Shown piece by piece: positions 44,141 to 53,844 of a stretch of 60,564 nucleotides of DNA. The notes under the pieces are model-generated. The model searched no databases. It saw only the letters and a program-made list of their open reading frames with translations, and was not told where the DNA came from. The stretch comes from Candidatus Roslinia caecavium (GTDB taxonomy: Bacteria > Bacillota > Clostridia > Monoglobales > Monoglobaceae): contig CAJFTO010000015.1 in the NCBI GenBank assembly GCA_904419955.1, forward strand, positions 1-60,564. Reading direction: 5' to 3'. Position numbers and translations under genes: made by a program. The stretch's first letter is position 1. Each line of letters begins with the position of its first letter.

Positions 44141-45280
44141 TCAACCGGTAAAACACTGCGTCCAGTAGATCCCGTAGTCTCCGCCGTAAGCGACGCCGAT
44201 ACCGATCTGTTTCAGATCCGGGTTTAAGATGTTGGCTCTGTGTCCCTCCGAATTCATCCACGACTCCATGACCGCCTCGGGGGTCCGCTGACCCGCGGCT
44301 ATGTTTTCGGCCGCCGTATAGTACGAGATACCGGCCGCGTTCATTCTGTCGAAAGGCGAGAGCCCGTCGAGGTTGGTGTGAGAGAGATAGCCGTTTGCAG
44401 CCATATCCTCGCTGTGCGCCTGCGCGACTTGATCGAGCGCTTCGCTGTAGGTAAGCGGAGCGAGACCGTACGCCTCGCGATTAGCGTTTACAAGCTCGAA
44501 TACCTCCCGCTTGAACGCGGATATCGTATCGTCGGCAGTATCGTTAGTCGTCTCGCCGGTAGTTTCGCCGGTCGTCTCGCCGCTAATATCGCCGTCCGAT
44601 CCGGACGAACCGCCTTCGTTTTCGATTATGGCCGAAGCGTTGGAATCTATGATCTGATTGATGAGCGAGTTTAGAGCGATTACGCCGGCGGCGTTTGTAT
44701 CAAGCCTGTTTAAGAGCGCGCATAATTCGGCTCTGGTCATAGGCTCGTACGGCGCGAAGCCGTCGCCCTTGCCCTGCATTATTCCGTTGTCGAGCGCGGA
44801 CGAGATGATCGCGCAGAGATCGGCGTCCGACGAGTATTGACTGTAGTCGGGCATGGAGGAGGCGGAAGAGCTGTCGTAATCCGGTTCTATCCCATAGACA
44901 AGCAGGGTAGCGTATGCGGCTTCGAATCTCTCGAGCGGCTGGTCGGGATAAAGGTTTCCGTCCGAATATACGGGCAGTAAAAGCCCCGCCGCGGAGTATG
45001 GACCGTACCAATCCTGCGGATCTACGTCCCGCCACAGCATATAGCCGTTTTCGTTTTGGGTCAAGCCGTACATAGTAGTCAGTATTTTCAGAAATTCAGC
45101 CCTCGTGATTGAGTCGTCGGGTCTGAACGAACCGTCGGGATAACCCTTTAGGTAGCCGAGCTCGGTCATCGCGTCTATCTCGCTCTCAGCCCAATGCCCC
45201 GCCGTGTCGGAAAACGCGAACGCACAAGAGCCCGTGAGCAGCACAAGCGCCGCGATAAGCGCCGATAAAAGTTTTTTCAT
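44141..45280 (-). CDS. Secreted SLH- and CAP-domain protein
   Basis: A 379-residue exported protein. The signal peptide is ~1-22 (ends SCAFAFS). SLH repeats fill ~23-205, clearest in FSDTAGHWAESEIDAMTELG with FRPDDSITRAEFLKILTTMY and in FAPYEPMTRAELCALLNRL. A Thr/Gly/Asp linker with ETTGETTGETTND repeats follows. The C-terminal CAP/SCP domain (~255-379) has ELVNANREAYGLAPL, AQAHSEDMAANGYLSHTN, NIAAGQRTPEAVMESWMNSEGHRANIL and IGIGVAYGG. The His and Glu cavity residues are present, as in YkwD-type proteins. The function of bacterial CAP proteins is unsettled. The start follows AAGGGGGCTTTT. Confidence 0.9.
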   Translation of the reverse strand: MKKLLSALIAALVLLTGSCAFAFSDTAGHWAESEIDAMTELGYLKGYPDGSFRPDDSITRAEFLKILTTMYGLTQNENGYMLWRDVDPQDWYGPYSAAGLLLPVYSDGNLYPDQPLERFEAAYATLLVYGIEPDYDSSSASSMPDYSQYSSDADLCAIISSALDNGIMQGKGDGFAPYEPMTRAELCALLNRLDTNAAGVIALNSLINQIIDSNASAIIENEGGSSGSDGDISGETTGETTGETTNDTADDTISAFKREVFELVNANREAYGLAPLTYSEALDQVAQAHSEDMAANGYLSHTNLDGLSPFDRMNAAGISYYTAAENIAAGQRTPEAVMESWMNSEGHRANILNPDLKQIGIGVAYGGDYGIYWTQCFTG

Positions 45281-45313
45281 GTTAAAAGCCCCCTTGATAT
45301 TTAGGTTTGATAA

Positions 45314-46192
45314 TTATCTCTTACACCTTTTTTGAAGTTCGATAAGGTCTTCGGTATCGAACGAATACTTATTGTCGCAAAAATGACAAGCCAGTTCGGC
45401 GCCCTTGCCGTCATCTATCATCTCCTGCAGGGTATCGCGGCCTAAGGAGACGAGCGCGGTCTCCATTCTCTCTTTTGAACAGCCGCAGTTATATCTAACG
45501 GATTCTTCCTCGAGGATATCGACGTCGAAGCCGAGCATCACATATTTTATTATTTCTTCGGGCGTCATGCCTTTAGACAGCATTTCGGTGACGCTCATAA
45601 GTCCGCCTATCGAGTTTTCAAGCTTTGAAAGACTCTTCTCGTCGCATTCGGGCATTACCTGAATGATAAACCCTCCGGCGCATTTGATAGAATAATCGCG
45701 GTCGACCAGCACGCCTAAAGCCACGACGCTCGGGACCTGCTCCGACTGCATGAAGTAGAAGGCTATATCGTCGCCGATCTCGCCGGTTTGCAGCGGAACC
45801 TGGCCGACGTAGGGTTCTTTGAGCTTTAAGTCCTTTATAACGCCCAAAACGCCGTTTCCTATGGCTCCGCCGACGTCGAGCTTGCCGTTTTCCTTGAGCG
45901 GGATATCGACTATGGGATTCTCGACGTAGCCCTTGACCTCGCCGTGAGAGTTTGCGACTACCACGAGCATGTTCAGCGGGCCGTCGCATTTTATCTGAAG
46001 CGTGACGGTTCCGTCCTCTTCCTTGAGCGAGGCGCCCATCATAAGCCCCGCGCTGATAAGCCTGCCGAGCGCCGCCGCCGCGACCGGCGACAATTTATGA
46101 TATAAATTAGCCTGGTTCACCGTTTCAGTCGCGTCTAACGCGTACACGCGCATAAAACCGTCTTTCGTTATTCCTTTAACAAGTTTGTCCAT
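45314..46192 (-). CDS. hslO: Redox-regulated chaperone Hsp33
   Basis: A 292-residue cytoplasmic holdase activated by oxidation. It has the N-terminal substrate-binding domain (DGFMRVYALDATETVN, GRLISAGLMMGASLK, QIKCDGPLNMLVVVANS, and NGVLGVIKDL). The C-terminal zinc-thiol switch is CGCSKERM ... CHFCDNKY, the CxC-CxxC pattern. Length is standard. It lies 33 bp upstream of the CAP/SLH gene on the same strand but is probably a separate function. The minus-strand start follows GGAGGTTTTTAT. Confidence 0.95.
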   Translation of the reverse strand: MDKLVKGITKDGFMRVYALDATETVNQANLYHKLSPVAAAALGRLISAGLMMGASLKEEDGTVTLQIKCDGPLNMLVVVANSHGEVKGYVENPIVDIPLKENGKLDVGGAIGNGVLGVIKDLKLKEPYVGQVPLQTGEIGDDIAFYFMQSEQVPSVVALGVLVDRDYSIKCAGGFIIQVMPECDEKSLSKLENSIGGLMSVTEMLSKGMTPEEIIKYVMLGFDVDILEEESVRYNCGCSKERMETALVSLGRDTLQEMIDDGKGAELACHFCDNKYSFDTEDLIELQKRCKR

Positions 46193-46339
46193 ATAAAAAC
46201 CTCCGTAGCCTAAGCTTGATTTGATATCTAATAATATAGAGTTATTTTATTATACCAAAAAGAATTGTATAAAGCAATAAGATTGGAGATGTAAAATATC
46301 GATCCGCGTTTTTGGTAATTTTTAGGCGCCCGGCAATAG

Positions 46340-46368
46340 AAAACCCGAAGAGCGTTATACTCTTCGGG
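46340..46368 (-). terminator. Terminator of the EF-G-like gene
   Basis: A perfect 9-bp stem cccgaagag/ctcttcggg with a 7-base loop; on the minus strand GGGTTTTCT follows. It lies about 20 nt beyond the stop at 46391. Confidence 0.75.
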
Positions 46369-46390
46369 AAAATATTTATTTAATCATAAA

Positions 46391-48454
46391 CTATTTATTT
46401 TGCTCGGCTATGATCTTTTCGGTTATATTCGCCGGAGCTTCCTGGTATCTGTCAAATTCAAACTCGAAGTTGCCGCGAGCCTGAGTCATAGAACGCAGAT
46501 CGGACGAATACGAATGCATCTCGGCCATCGGGACCTCGCCTTCTATCATGGTGATACCGTCGCCTACAGGCTCCATGCCGAGCATCTGGCCGCGGCGTTT
46601 GTTTATGTCGCCTATGATATCGCCGGTGTAGCCGTCCGGAACATAGACCTTAAGATGTCCGATAGGTTCGAGGATAACGGGCGAAGCCTGCTCCATTCCG
46701 GCTTTGTACGCGAGGTTTGCGGCGATCTTAAACGCCATCTCCGACGAGTCTACGTCGTGATATGAACCGTCGACCAAAGTAGCCTTTAAGCCTACCATCG
46801 GGAAGCCGCCGAGCACGCCGTGCTGCATCGACTCCTGAAGTCCTTTCTCGACCGCCGGGAAGTAGCCCTTCGGAACGCTGCCGCCGAAGATCTTTTCCTC
46901 AAATACAAGTCCTTCTTGATCGGTCGGCTCGAACTCAATCCAAACGTGACCGTACTGACCGTGACCGCCGGACTGCTTCTTGTGCTTGCCCTCTACCTTG
47001 ACCTTTTTCCTTATCGCCTCTCTGTATGGAACCTTCGGCTCTTCAAAAGATATATCTACGCCGAACTTGTTCTTGAGTTTGGATACGATAACGTCGATGT
47101 GCTGATCGCCGAGACCTTTAAGGATCTGCTGATGCGTCTCCTTGTTATTCTCTAAAACGAACGTCTTATCCTCGTCCATCAGTTTGATAAGTCCCTGAGC
47201 TATCTTTTCCTCGTCGCCCTTGTTCTTGGGAACGACCGCGAGCGACATGTTCGGTTTTGAAAATTCTATTCCGTCGAGCTGCAGAGGATTGTTAAGACTG
47301 CTAAGAGTGTCCGCGGTCTTCGTCTTGGTCAGCTTTGTGGTTGTACCGATATCGCCGGCGTTGAGCCTCGAGACCTCGATCTGTTTTTTGCCCTGCATCA
47401 CGTATATCTTACCTATTTTTTCGTTGGTATCCTGATTCATGTTGTATACGGTAGTATCCGGGGTCATTATTCCCGAGAACACCTTAAAGTATGAAAGTTT
47501 TCCTACATACGGATCCGCGACCGTCTTGAATACGAGCGCGCTGAGCGGATCGCTGCTGTCCACCTTGAGCCTCGAATCGCTTCCGTCCTTTTTCTTAGCG
47601 ATTATAAATTCGTCCTTCGCGTTCGGAGCCGGGAAATACGCGTGTATAGCGTTCATCAAAGAGGATATGCCCAGCTTGTTAAGAGCGCTGCCGCAGAGTA
47701 CGGGGACGATGTCGCCGAGCGCGACGCCCTCTCTGAGCGACGAATACATCTCGGGAAGAGTGAACTCCTCGCCGCTGAAATATTTCTCCATAAGTTCTTC
47801 GGACTGCTCCGCGACCGCTTCGTTTATCATCTCGCGCAGCGGTTCGAGTTCGTCCTCGATACCCTCGGGCATTTCGGCTGTGACCGTTCTGTTGCCGTCG
47901 AATTTTCTCGCTTCCTTTTCGACTATGTTGACGAAGCCGGTTATCTTATCGCCTTCGCGTATAGGCAGCTGGAAAGGCGCTATCTTCTTGCCGTATTTAT
48001 CCTTAAGCTGCTGGAGCACTTCGGAATAGTTAACGCGCTCGTCGTCTACCTTATTTATGAAGATCATCTTGGGGATATTATGTTCTTCGCAGTATTTCCA
48101 CGCTTTTTCCGCGCCTACGGTCAGACCGGATTTACCCGATAAAACTATTATAGCCGCGTCGGATACGCGAAGAGCCTGCTGTACTTCGCCGACAAAATCA
48201 AAATATCCGGGAGTATCTAAAATATTAAACTTAACGCCGTTCCATTCGCATGCGGCGAGAGAGGTAGAGATCGAGAATTTACGTTTTATCTCCTCGGGAT
48301 CAAAGTCCATAACGGTGTTACCGTCCTGTGTGCGGCCGAGCCTGTCGATATTTCCGGCAGTTAAAAGCATCGCCTCGGCCAGAGAAGTTTTTCCCGAGTT
48401 GCCGTGACCCAGCAAACAAAAATTTTTGATATTAGATGTCTCGTATAGTTTCAA
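46391..48454 (-). CDS. Elongation factor G paralogue (EF-G-like GTPase)
   Basis: A 687-residue five-domain translational GTPase. G1 is GHGNSGKTSLAEAM and G4 is NKVDDE. G3 reads DTPGYFDFVGE, so the catalytic His of canonical EF-G (DTPGHVDF) is Tyr. Domain IV contains SGGHGQYGHVWIEFEP and domain V GDIIGDINKRRGQMLG. The sequence fits the EF-G2-like paralogues common in Clostridia. The housekeeping fusA normally sits with rpsL-rpsG and tufA, which are absent here. The role may be translocation, recycling or a specialised function. It is not clearly a TetM-type protection protein. The start follows TTGGAGG. Confidence 0.88.
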   Translation of the reverse strand: MKLYETSNIKNFCLLGHGNSGKTSLAEAMLLTAGNIDRLGRTQDGNTVMDFDPEEIKRKFSISTSLAACEWNGVKFNILDTPGYFDFVGEVQQALRVSDAAIIVLSGKSGLTVGAEKAWKYCEEHNIPKMIFINKVDDERVNYSEVLQQLKDKYGKKIAPFQLPIREGDKITGFVNIVEKEARKFDGNRTVTAEMPEGIEDELEPLREMINEAVAEQSEELMEKYFSGEEFTLPEMYSSLREGVALGDIVPVLCGSALNKLGISSLMNAIHAYFPAPNAKDEFIIAKKKDGSDSRLKVDSSDPLSALVFKTVADPYVGKLSYFKVFSGIMTPDTTVYNMNQDTNEKIGKIYVMQGKKQIEVSRLNAGDIGTTTKLTKTKTADTLSSLNNPLQLDGIEFSKPNMSLAVVPKNKGDEEKIAQGLIKLMDEDKTFVLENNKETHQQILKGLGDQHIDVIVSKLKNKFGVDISFEEPKVPYREAIRKKVKVEGKHKKQSGGHGQYGHVWIEFEPTDQEGLVFEEKIFGGSVPKGYFPAVEKGLQESMQHGVLGGFPMVGLKATLVDGSYHDVDSSEMAFKIAANLAYKAGMEQASPVILEPIGHLKVYVPDGYTGDIIGDINKRRGQMLGMEPVGDGITMIEGEVPMAEMHSYSSDLRSMTQARGNFEFEFDRYQEAPANITEKIIAEQNK

Positions 48455-48845
48455 AGCTTAAACCTCCAATGTGTTGAAATTAGGTTCTAATTTTTTATTT
48501 AATTTAATAAGTACCATTTTTTATTTTATCTTATTTTAATTGTAAAATCAACCGAATAATAACCAATAATATTTTTAAAATATATACAATATGCACAAAG
48601 TTTTATTGCGCGTTTTATTAAAGTTGTTTTTATAAGGTTAAAACAGCTCGTCGCCGCGGTCTGAATATTTTGGTTTATAACTGATATTGTATGATCGGAA
48701 GTTTGGTTTAAACCTATTTTATAATAAAAAAGCGACGATTCGATTTTGTCAGACATACACAAAATATTTGAGTCTGTGAAAAAACAGACGCTAAAAATCT
48801 GTATAATATGTCTAAAATAACGGCGCCGGAAAGGGCTTGAAAATC
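48455..48845. other. AT-rich gap between divergent fusA-like and ABC genes
   Basis: About 490 bp in all. I see the fusA-like ribosome binding site at the left edge and the ABC promoter at the right edge. Nothing coding or structured can be supported in between. A 78-codon open frame on the minus strand (48526-48762) has no ribosome binding site and is not called. Confidence 0.5.
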
Positions 48846-48874
48846 TTGTCTTTTTTTATTTTTTGTGCTAATAT
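48846..48874 (+). promoter_or_regulatory. Promoter of the ABC transporter gene
   Basis: TTGTCT (48846-48851) and TAATAT (48869-48874) with a 17-bp T-rich spacer and TGC just before the -10 (extended -10). Confidence 0.5.
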
Positions 48875-48943
48875 AGTTTCGTCGCCGGACGCGGGAACGA
48901 CGGCGAACGGATAACTGAAAGTTTAAGAAAAGAGGAGGAAGAG

Positions 48944-50668
48944 ATGAGTACGATTAAAAAATTCATCAAATACTACGCCCCGTATAAGGGGGTGTTCTTT
49001 TTTGATCTGTTCTGCGCGGCGGTCATAAGTATCGTCGATCTTATGTATCCGCAGATACTGCGAACTTCGATAAACACGCTGTTTACGAGGGACGCGGGCG
49101 CTATTGTCCGCGCGCTGATACCGATAGCCGCGGCGCTGCTTTTTATGTATATCGCGCAGAGTCTGTGCCAGTATTATGTGAGCTATCAAGGGCATATGAT
49201 GGGCGCGAGAATGGAGAGGGATATGCGCCAAGAGTTGTTCGACCACTATGAAAAGCTGTCGTTTTCGTATTACGACCAGAATAATTCGGGGCAGATGATG
49301 AGCAAACTGGTGTCGGATCTGTTCGATATATCAGAGTTCGCCCATCACGGTCCCGAGAACCTTTTTATCTCTCTGCTTAAGATAATAGGCTCGTTCGCGT
49401 TCCTGTTTATAATCAACTGGAGACTGGCGATACCGCTTGCGGTCGTGGTAGTAATTATGTTTATTTTCTCGATGGGACAGAATAAGCGCATGCAGGCGAC
49501 GTTTATGGAAAACCGCCGCAAGATCGGCGACGTCAACGCAAGCCTTCAGGATACTCTCGCCGGGATCAGAGTCGTGCAGTCGTTTGCGAACGAGGAAGTT
49601 GAGCGCAAGAAGTTTAAAAAGAGCAATCATGGATTTTTGATGTCCAAGGACGCCAACTATAAGTGTATGGGAAGTTTTACCGGATCGAACCGCTTCTTTC
49701 AGGGACTTATGTATCTGGTGACTTTCGTATTCGGCGGATTTTTGATTGCGAACGGCAAGATGCAGACGGGCGATCTTGCTATGTACGCGCTGTACATAGG
49801 GATATTCATAAGCCCGATCCAAATACTCGTCGAACTGATGGAGATGATGCAGAAAGGTCTTTCGGGCTTTAAGCGGTTTAGGGAGGTTATGGAGACCGAT
49901 CCGGAGATCGTAGACGCTAAAGACGCTCAGCCGCTCGAAGACGCGAAGGGTTTGGTGGAGTACGAGAACGTTTCGTTCCACTACAGCGACGACGATACGC
50001 CGGTTCTTGAAAACGTATCGTTTAAAATACCCGCCGGAAAGTCGATAGCGCTGGTCGGTCCGTCGGGAAGCGGAAAGAGCACCATATGCTCCCTTTTGCC
50101 GAGATTCTACGACGTCACGGGCGGACGGATAACCGTAGACGGCAAGGACGTAAGAAAGCTGACCTTGGAGAGCCTGAGAAATCAGATAGGCATAGTTCAG
50201 CAGGACGTATATCTGTTCTGCGGAACGATAAGAGAAAATATCGAATACGGAAAGCCGGGAGCGTCGATGGAGGAGATAATCGACGCGGCTAAAAAGGCGA
50301 ACATACACGAGTTTATCGAAGAATTGCCGGACGGATACGACACTTTCGTCGGCGAGCGCGGAACGAGGCTTTCTGGCGGACAAAAACAGCGTATATCCAT
50401 CGCGAGGGTGTTCCTTAAAAATCCGCCGATACTGATCTTGGACGAGGCGACGAGCGCGCTTGATAACGAGAGCGAAAGACATATACAGCTCAGTCTCGAG
50501 GCGCTCGCCAAGAACCGCACGACCATAACCATAGCGCACAGGCTGTCGACAATACGCGGCGCCGACGAAATACTCGTTGTAGCGGATAACGGGATAGCCG
50601 AAAGAGGAACTCACGACGAGCTGATAGAAAAAGGCGGGATCTACGCGCATTATTATAATATGCAGTAA
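48944..50668 (+). CDS. ABC transporter, fused permease and ATPase
   Basis: A 574-residue half-size exporter (type IV/MsbA-like) that would work as a homodimer or heterodimer. Six membrane segments lie at ~15-300. The nucleotide-binding domain (~335-570) has Walker A LVGPSGSGKSTICSLLPR, Q-loop IGIVQQDVYLFCGTI, signature LSGGQKQRISIARVFL, Walker B ILILDEATSALD and switch His in TIAHRLSTIRGADEI. All ATPase residues appear intact. The substrate cannot be predicted. The start follows AGAGGAGGAAGAG. A GNAT gene follows 79 bp later in the same direction. Confidence 0.94.
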   Translation: MSTIKKFIKYYAPYKGVFFFDLFCAAVISIVDLMYPQILRTSINTLFTRDAGAIVRALIPIAAALLFMYIAQSLCQYYVSYQGHMMGARMERDMRQELFDHYEKLSFSYYDQNNSGQMMSKLVSDLFDISEFAHHGPENLFISLLKIIGSFAFLFIINWRLAIPLAVVVVIMFIFSMGQNKRMQATFMENRRKIGDVNASLQDTLAGIRVVQSFANEEVERKKFKKSNHGFLMSKDANYKCMGSFTGSNRFFQGLMYLVTFVFGGFLIANGKMQTGDLAMYALYIGIFISPIQILVELMEMMQKGLSGFKRFREVMETDPEIVDAKDAQPLEDAKGLVEYENVSFHYSDDDTPVLENVSFKIPAGKSIALVGPSGSGKSTICSLLPRFYDVTGGRITVDGKDVRKLTLESLRNQIGIVQQDVYLFCGTIRENIEYGKPGASMEEIIDAAKKANIHEFIEELPDGYDTFVGERGTRLSGGQKQRISIARVFLKNPPILILDEATSALDNESERHIQLSLEALAKNRTTITIAHRLSTIRGADEILVVADNGIAERGTHDELIEKGGIYAHYYNMQ

Positions 50669-50746
50669 AATAATACCGGCGCGCGCTTTGGCTAAGGCCG
50701 CGCCGGGCGGACGATAAGATTTTTACAGAAGAGGAGGAGGCTTCCT

Positions 50747-51184
50747 GTGAAAGCGGAAATAAGAGGGCTTAAAAGAGACGAGATCGAAGCCGCGACCGAG
50801 CTGATATGGGAGGCGTTTTTGGCGTTTGTCGCGCCGGATTATTCCGAGAGGGGAGTCGAGTCGTTTCGCAGATTCATTTTCGACGAAAGCGCCGCCAAAG
50901 AATTAGACTTTTTCGGCGCGTTTGAAAACGGCGAATTGGTCGGGGTATTATCCGCAAACGGAGACGGGCATATTTGCTGCTTTTTTGTAAAGAAGAGCCG
51001 TCAGGGCCGCGGCGTGGGAAGAAGCCTATGGGAATATTACAGAGATCGAGGCGGCCGATCCGCGTTTACGGTCAATTCTTCCCCGCGCGCGGCGCCGGTT
51101 TATCATCGTCTCGGATTTAAAGACGCCGGCGCCGAGCGTTTGAGCGACGGGATAAGGTATACTCCTATGAAATATGAAAAATAG
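50747..51184 (+). CDS. GNAT-family N-acetyltransferase
   Basis: A 145-residue acetyl-CoA-dependent acetyltransferase. The acetyl-CoA-binding segment is FFVKKSRQGRGVGRSLWEYYRD (motif A, R/Q-x-x-G-x-G/A) and the C-terminal part contains SPRAAPVYHRLGFKDAG. The substrate is unknown. Start codon is GTG at 50747, preceded by GAGGAGGAGG. It lies downstream of the ABC transporter and is closed by a terminator, so the two may be co-transcribed. Confidence 0.9.
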   Translation: MKAEIRGLKRDEIEAATELIWEAFLAFVAPDYSERGVESFRRFIFDESAAKELDFFGAFENGELVGVLSANGDGHICCFFVKKSRQGRGVGRSLWEYYRDRGGRSAFTVNSSPRAAPVYHRLGFKDAGAERLSDGIRYTPMKYEK

Positions 51185-51192
51185 ATCTTAAG

Positions 51193-51216
51193 CGGCCGAA
51201 TACGGCCGTTTTTTAT
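51193..51216 (+). terminator. Terminator after the GNAT gene
   Basis: Stem cggccg/cggccg with an AATA loop, then TTTTTT. Confidence 0.8.
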
Positions 51217-51263
51217 TGGATTCAAATATTGTTTTAGAACCGAAGCGAAAATTTATATCGGAA

Positions 51264-51299
51264 AACAAAAAATGACTCGGCGGGAAAAATTCCGCCGAG
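51264..51299 (-). terminator. Terminator of the CheB/CheR-PAS and GGDEF/EAL operon
   Basis: On the minus strand stem ctcggcgg/ccgccgag (51276-51299) is followed by TCATTTTTTG. It lies about 20 nt after the stop at 51322. Confidence 0.75.
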
Positions 51300-51321
51300 C
51301 CTCGAAATTAAAGTTATAAGT

Positions 51322-53844
51322 TTAGTTTTTATTATCTCCGCCGAGACTGTCGATTATCGTTATGACAAGACCTTTGATGCGGTTTTCGGTCGTTCGGTAC
51401 GGAGCTATCCTAAGCGTGTAATATCTGCCGTTCATAGCGGTGACCTCGCGGTCTATAGGCACGAGCGTTTTCAGCACGCTGTTCGCGTCGTCTACGATGT
51501 CCTCTTCGGGGAAGCTGTGCGCGAAGATCTGGATCGAGCGGCCTATATCCGGCTCCATGAGCTGGAATTCTCGGCCTATGTATTCTGTGAACTTTCTTAT
51601 GTTCAGGTTCCCGTCGACGAACAATATGCCTATCATGGTCGAGGATAGGAAGTTTGACAAGTCGTTCGTCATTATGGTAAGCTCGTCCAGCTTCTGCTGA
51701 TACTCTGCGTTTACCGTGTAGAGCTCCTCGTTGACCGACTGTAATTCTTCGTTGGAACTTTGCAGTTCCTCGTTCGCGGTCAGCAGTTCCTCGTTCGCCG
51801 CCTGGAGTTCCTCGTTCACGGTCTCGAGTTCGCCGATCGTCGATTTAAGGTCGTTCTGAGATTCGTGAAGTTCCTGTTCCAAATCGGTTATTCTTCTTGC
51901 CGCGGTAGCGTCGATATCGTATTTTTCTTTTACGCCGTCCGTTTCGACGGCTCTTTTATCAACGAATATCATAACGACAAGGTTATAGTCGCCGTCGTCG
52001 TCCCAGTTTATCGGTTCGACGATCAAATCAATGCTCTTTACGCCGTCTTTATCTTCTACCAAAACGTCGGTATACGTGACCGACGTATGCTCGGTGCGGC
52101 AGCGGTTGAGGGCGGTAGACGCCGCAAGTCCTATATCCTTGCTCAGCATACTGAACAGGTTAAACGTCGCCTTTCCGGGAGCGATCTTTAAGTAGTCGTA
52201 ATAGTTCCCAAAAAAGTGGATCACGTTATTTCTGTCGTCTACGACGACGGAAGCGGGAAGAAATCTTTCCAGGTAATTCAGGTAGATATTTTCGAGAGAA
52301 TAGTTTATGCGGTCTCTCTCGCTTATGTTACTTACCGTTCTCCGCGCCGGCTGTATATTCGGCACGGTATATGATGAAGGCGTCCAGTTATCTATTTTTG
52401 CTCCCCCCTTATGTATATAGATCTTTTCGGCTCCGCAGAAAGGCTTGAATACGTTGGCGCACTCGTTCGCGGTCTCGCTCTTCCCCAAAAACAAGAATCC
52501 GCCGTCTTTGAGCGCGGAATGGAATATTGAGAACAGTCCCCGCTGCAGCACCGGCTGGAAGTATATCATAACGTTGCGGCAGCTTATCAGATCGAGTTTC
52601 CCGAACGGCGGATCCGACAACATATTATGCGGCGCGAAAATGATCATCCTGCGTATATTTTTTGAGATATAGTAAAGATCGTTCTTCTTGGTAAAATATT
52701 TTGCAAGACGTTCCGAAGATACGTCGTCGAGAATACTTTCGGTGAAAACGCCCTTGCCGGCCTTTTCAATAGCCGTAACGTCCACGTCCGTGGCGAATAT
52801 CTTGACGTCGCGTTCGACGCCGAGCTCTTCCATGATTTCTTGAAACAGAATGGCGATGGAGTACGCCTCTTCGCCGGTCGAACATCCGGCGCTCCAGACG
52901 CGGATCGCTTCGTTTTCTTTTGCGTGTTCCACAAGCCGCTTGATAACGCTGTATTTTAATTTTTCAAAGGACGCCGCGTCCCTGAAGAAGTTCGTCACTC
53001 CGATCAGTATCTCTTTAACGAGTATTTTTACCTCGTCTTCGTTGGTATCGAGCCATCTTGCGTATTCCTGGAAGCTCGCGCTGTGATTGACCACCATTCT
53101 GCGCTCTATCCTGCGCAGCACGGTAGTGCGCTTATAATTGGTAAAGTCTATACCGCTGACTTTCTTTAAGACGGCGTAAATGTGTGAAAAAGTCTCCTCG
53201 TCCGAGAAGAATTCGTCGCTTTCATGCGCCTTCACGATCGTGGGATAATGCGAAAAGTTGAGGATTTCGGCCGCGATCTCTTTTGCGGACAAGATCCAGT
53301 CTACGAGACCGGTATTAATTGCGCTTTTAGGCATACCGTCGAATTTAGCGTTCGACGGATTCTGTACGATAACCATTCCGCCGTGTTCTTTGATCGCCTT
53401 TATCCCTTTTGTGCCGTCGGTGCCCGTTCCTGAAAGCACGACTGCGACCGAGCGTTCTTTTCTCTCCTCGGCGAGCGAGGTGAAAAATATATCTATCGGA
53501 TGATTTAATATACCATGAACGTATTCGGTCAGGATCAGCTTTCCGTTCTTAAGCGTCATATTATTTTTAGGCGGGATCAAATATACCGTGTTCGGCTCGA
53601 TTTGCATCTCGTTTTCGGCCTGCACCACGTTCATGTTCGTCTGTTTTCCGAGTATATCCGCCATAAGGCTTTTGTAATCCGGAGAGAGGTGCTGAACTAC
53701 GACAAAGCTCAGACCGCTGTTTCCGGGCATGTATCCAAAAAATTGCTGAAGCGCTTCGAGTCCCCCGGCGGAGGCTCCGATCCCGATTATCAAAGGAGCG
53801 CTAACTTCTTTTAATTCAGAGTTTGCGTAATTTGAATCGCTCAT
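51322..53844 (-). CDS. CheB-CheR fusion with coiled coil and PAS domain
   Basis: An 840-residue cytoplasmic protein. The CheB methylesterase domain (~15-200) shows the catalytic Ser in [12 protein letters not shown], His in VVQHLSPDY and Asp in [10 protein letters not shown]. The CheR methyltransferase domain (~215-480) shows the SAM loop [17 protein letters not shown] and [16 protein letters not shown]-like segment (~520-640) follows. A heptad coiled coil (~655-715) is made of repeated (T/S)NEELQ(A/S) units. A final PAS domain (~720-830) ends the protein. No CheB receiver domain and no histidine kinase are present, although similar fusions often carry one. ATG overlaps the stop of the upstream GGDEF/EAL gene, so translation is coupled. 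Confidence 0.9.
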   Translation of the reverse strand: MSDSNYANSELKEVSAPLIIGIGASAGGLEALQQFFGYMPGNSGLSFVVVQHLSPDYKSLMADILGKQTNMNVVQAENEMQIEPNTVYLIPPKNNMTLKNGKLILTEYVHGILNHPIDIFFTSLAEERKERSVAVVLSGTGTDGTKGIKAIKEHGGMVIVQNPSNAKFDGMPKSAINTGLVDWILSAKEIAAEILNFSHYPTIVKAHESDEFFSDEETFSHIYAVLKKVSGIDFTNYKRTTVLRRIERRMVVNHSASFQEYARWLDTNEDEVKILVKEILIGVTNFFRDAASFEKLKYSVIKRLVEHAKENEAIRVWSAGCSTGEEAYSIAILFQEIMEELGVERDVKIFATDVDVTAIEKAGKGVFTESILDDVSSERLAKYFTKKNDLYYISKNIRRMIIFAPHNMLSDPPFGKLDLISCRNVMIYFQPVLQRGLFSIFHSALKDGGFLFLGKSETANECANVFKPFCGAEKIYIHKGGAKIDNWTPSSYTVPNIQPARRTVSNISERDRINYSLENIYLNYLERFLPASVVVDDRNNVIHFFGNYYDYLKIAPGKATFNLFSMLSKDIGLAASTALNRCRTEHTSVTYTDVLVEDKDGVKSIDLIVEPINWDDDGDYNLVVMIFVDKRAVETDGVKEKYDIDATAARRITDLEQELHESQNDLKSTIGELETVNEELQAANEELLTANEELQSSNEELQSVNEELYTVNAEYQQKLDELTIMTNDLSNFLSSTMIGILFVDGNLNIRKFTEYIGREFQLMEPDIGRSIQIFAHSFPEEDIVDDANSVLKTLVPIDREVTAMNGRYYTLRIAPYRTTENRIKGLVITIIDSLGGDNKN

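Noticed and set aside
46391-48454. Reading the EF-G-like protein as a tetracycline ribosomal-protection protein
   Set aside because: The length and domain IV sequence fit EF-G2-type paralogues, and the N-terminal GTPase motifs do not match the TetM pattern. No resistance or transfer genes are adjacent.
49331-50650. 439-codon open frame opposite the ABC transporter gene
   Set aside because: Shadow ORF; the ABC ATPase motifs on the + strand are complete.
53258-53503. 81-codon open frame opposite the CheB domain
   Set aside because: Antisense shadow with no start signal or motif.
51322-53844. Calling the CheB-CheR fusion a hybrid histidine kinase
   Set aside because: After the coiled coil there is only a PAS domain; no HisKA H-box or HATPase motifs are present before the stop.
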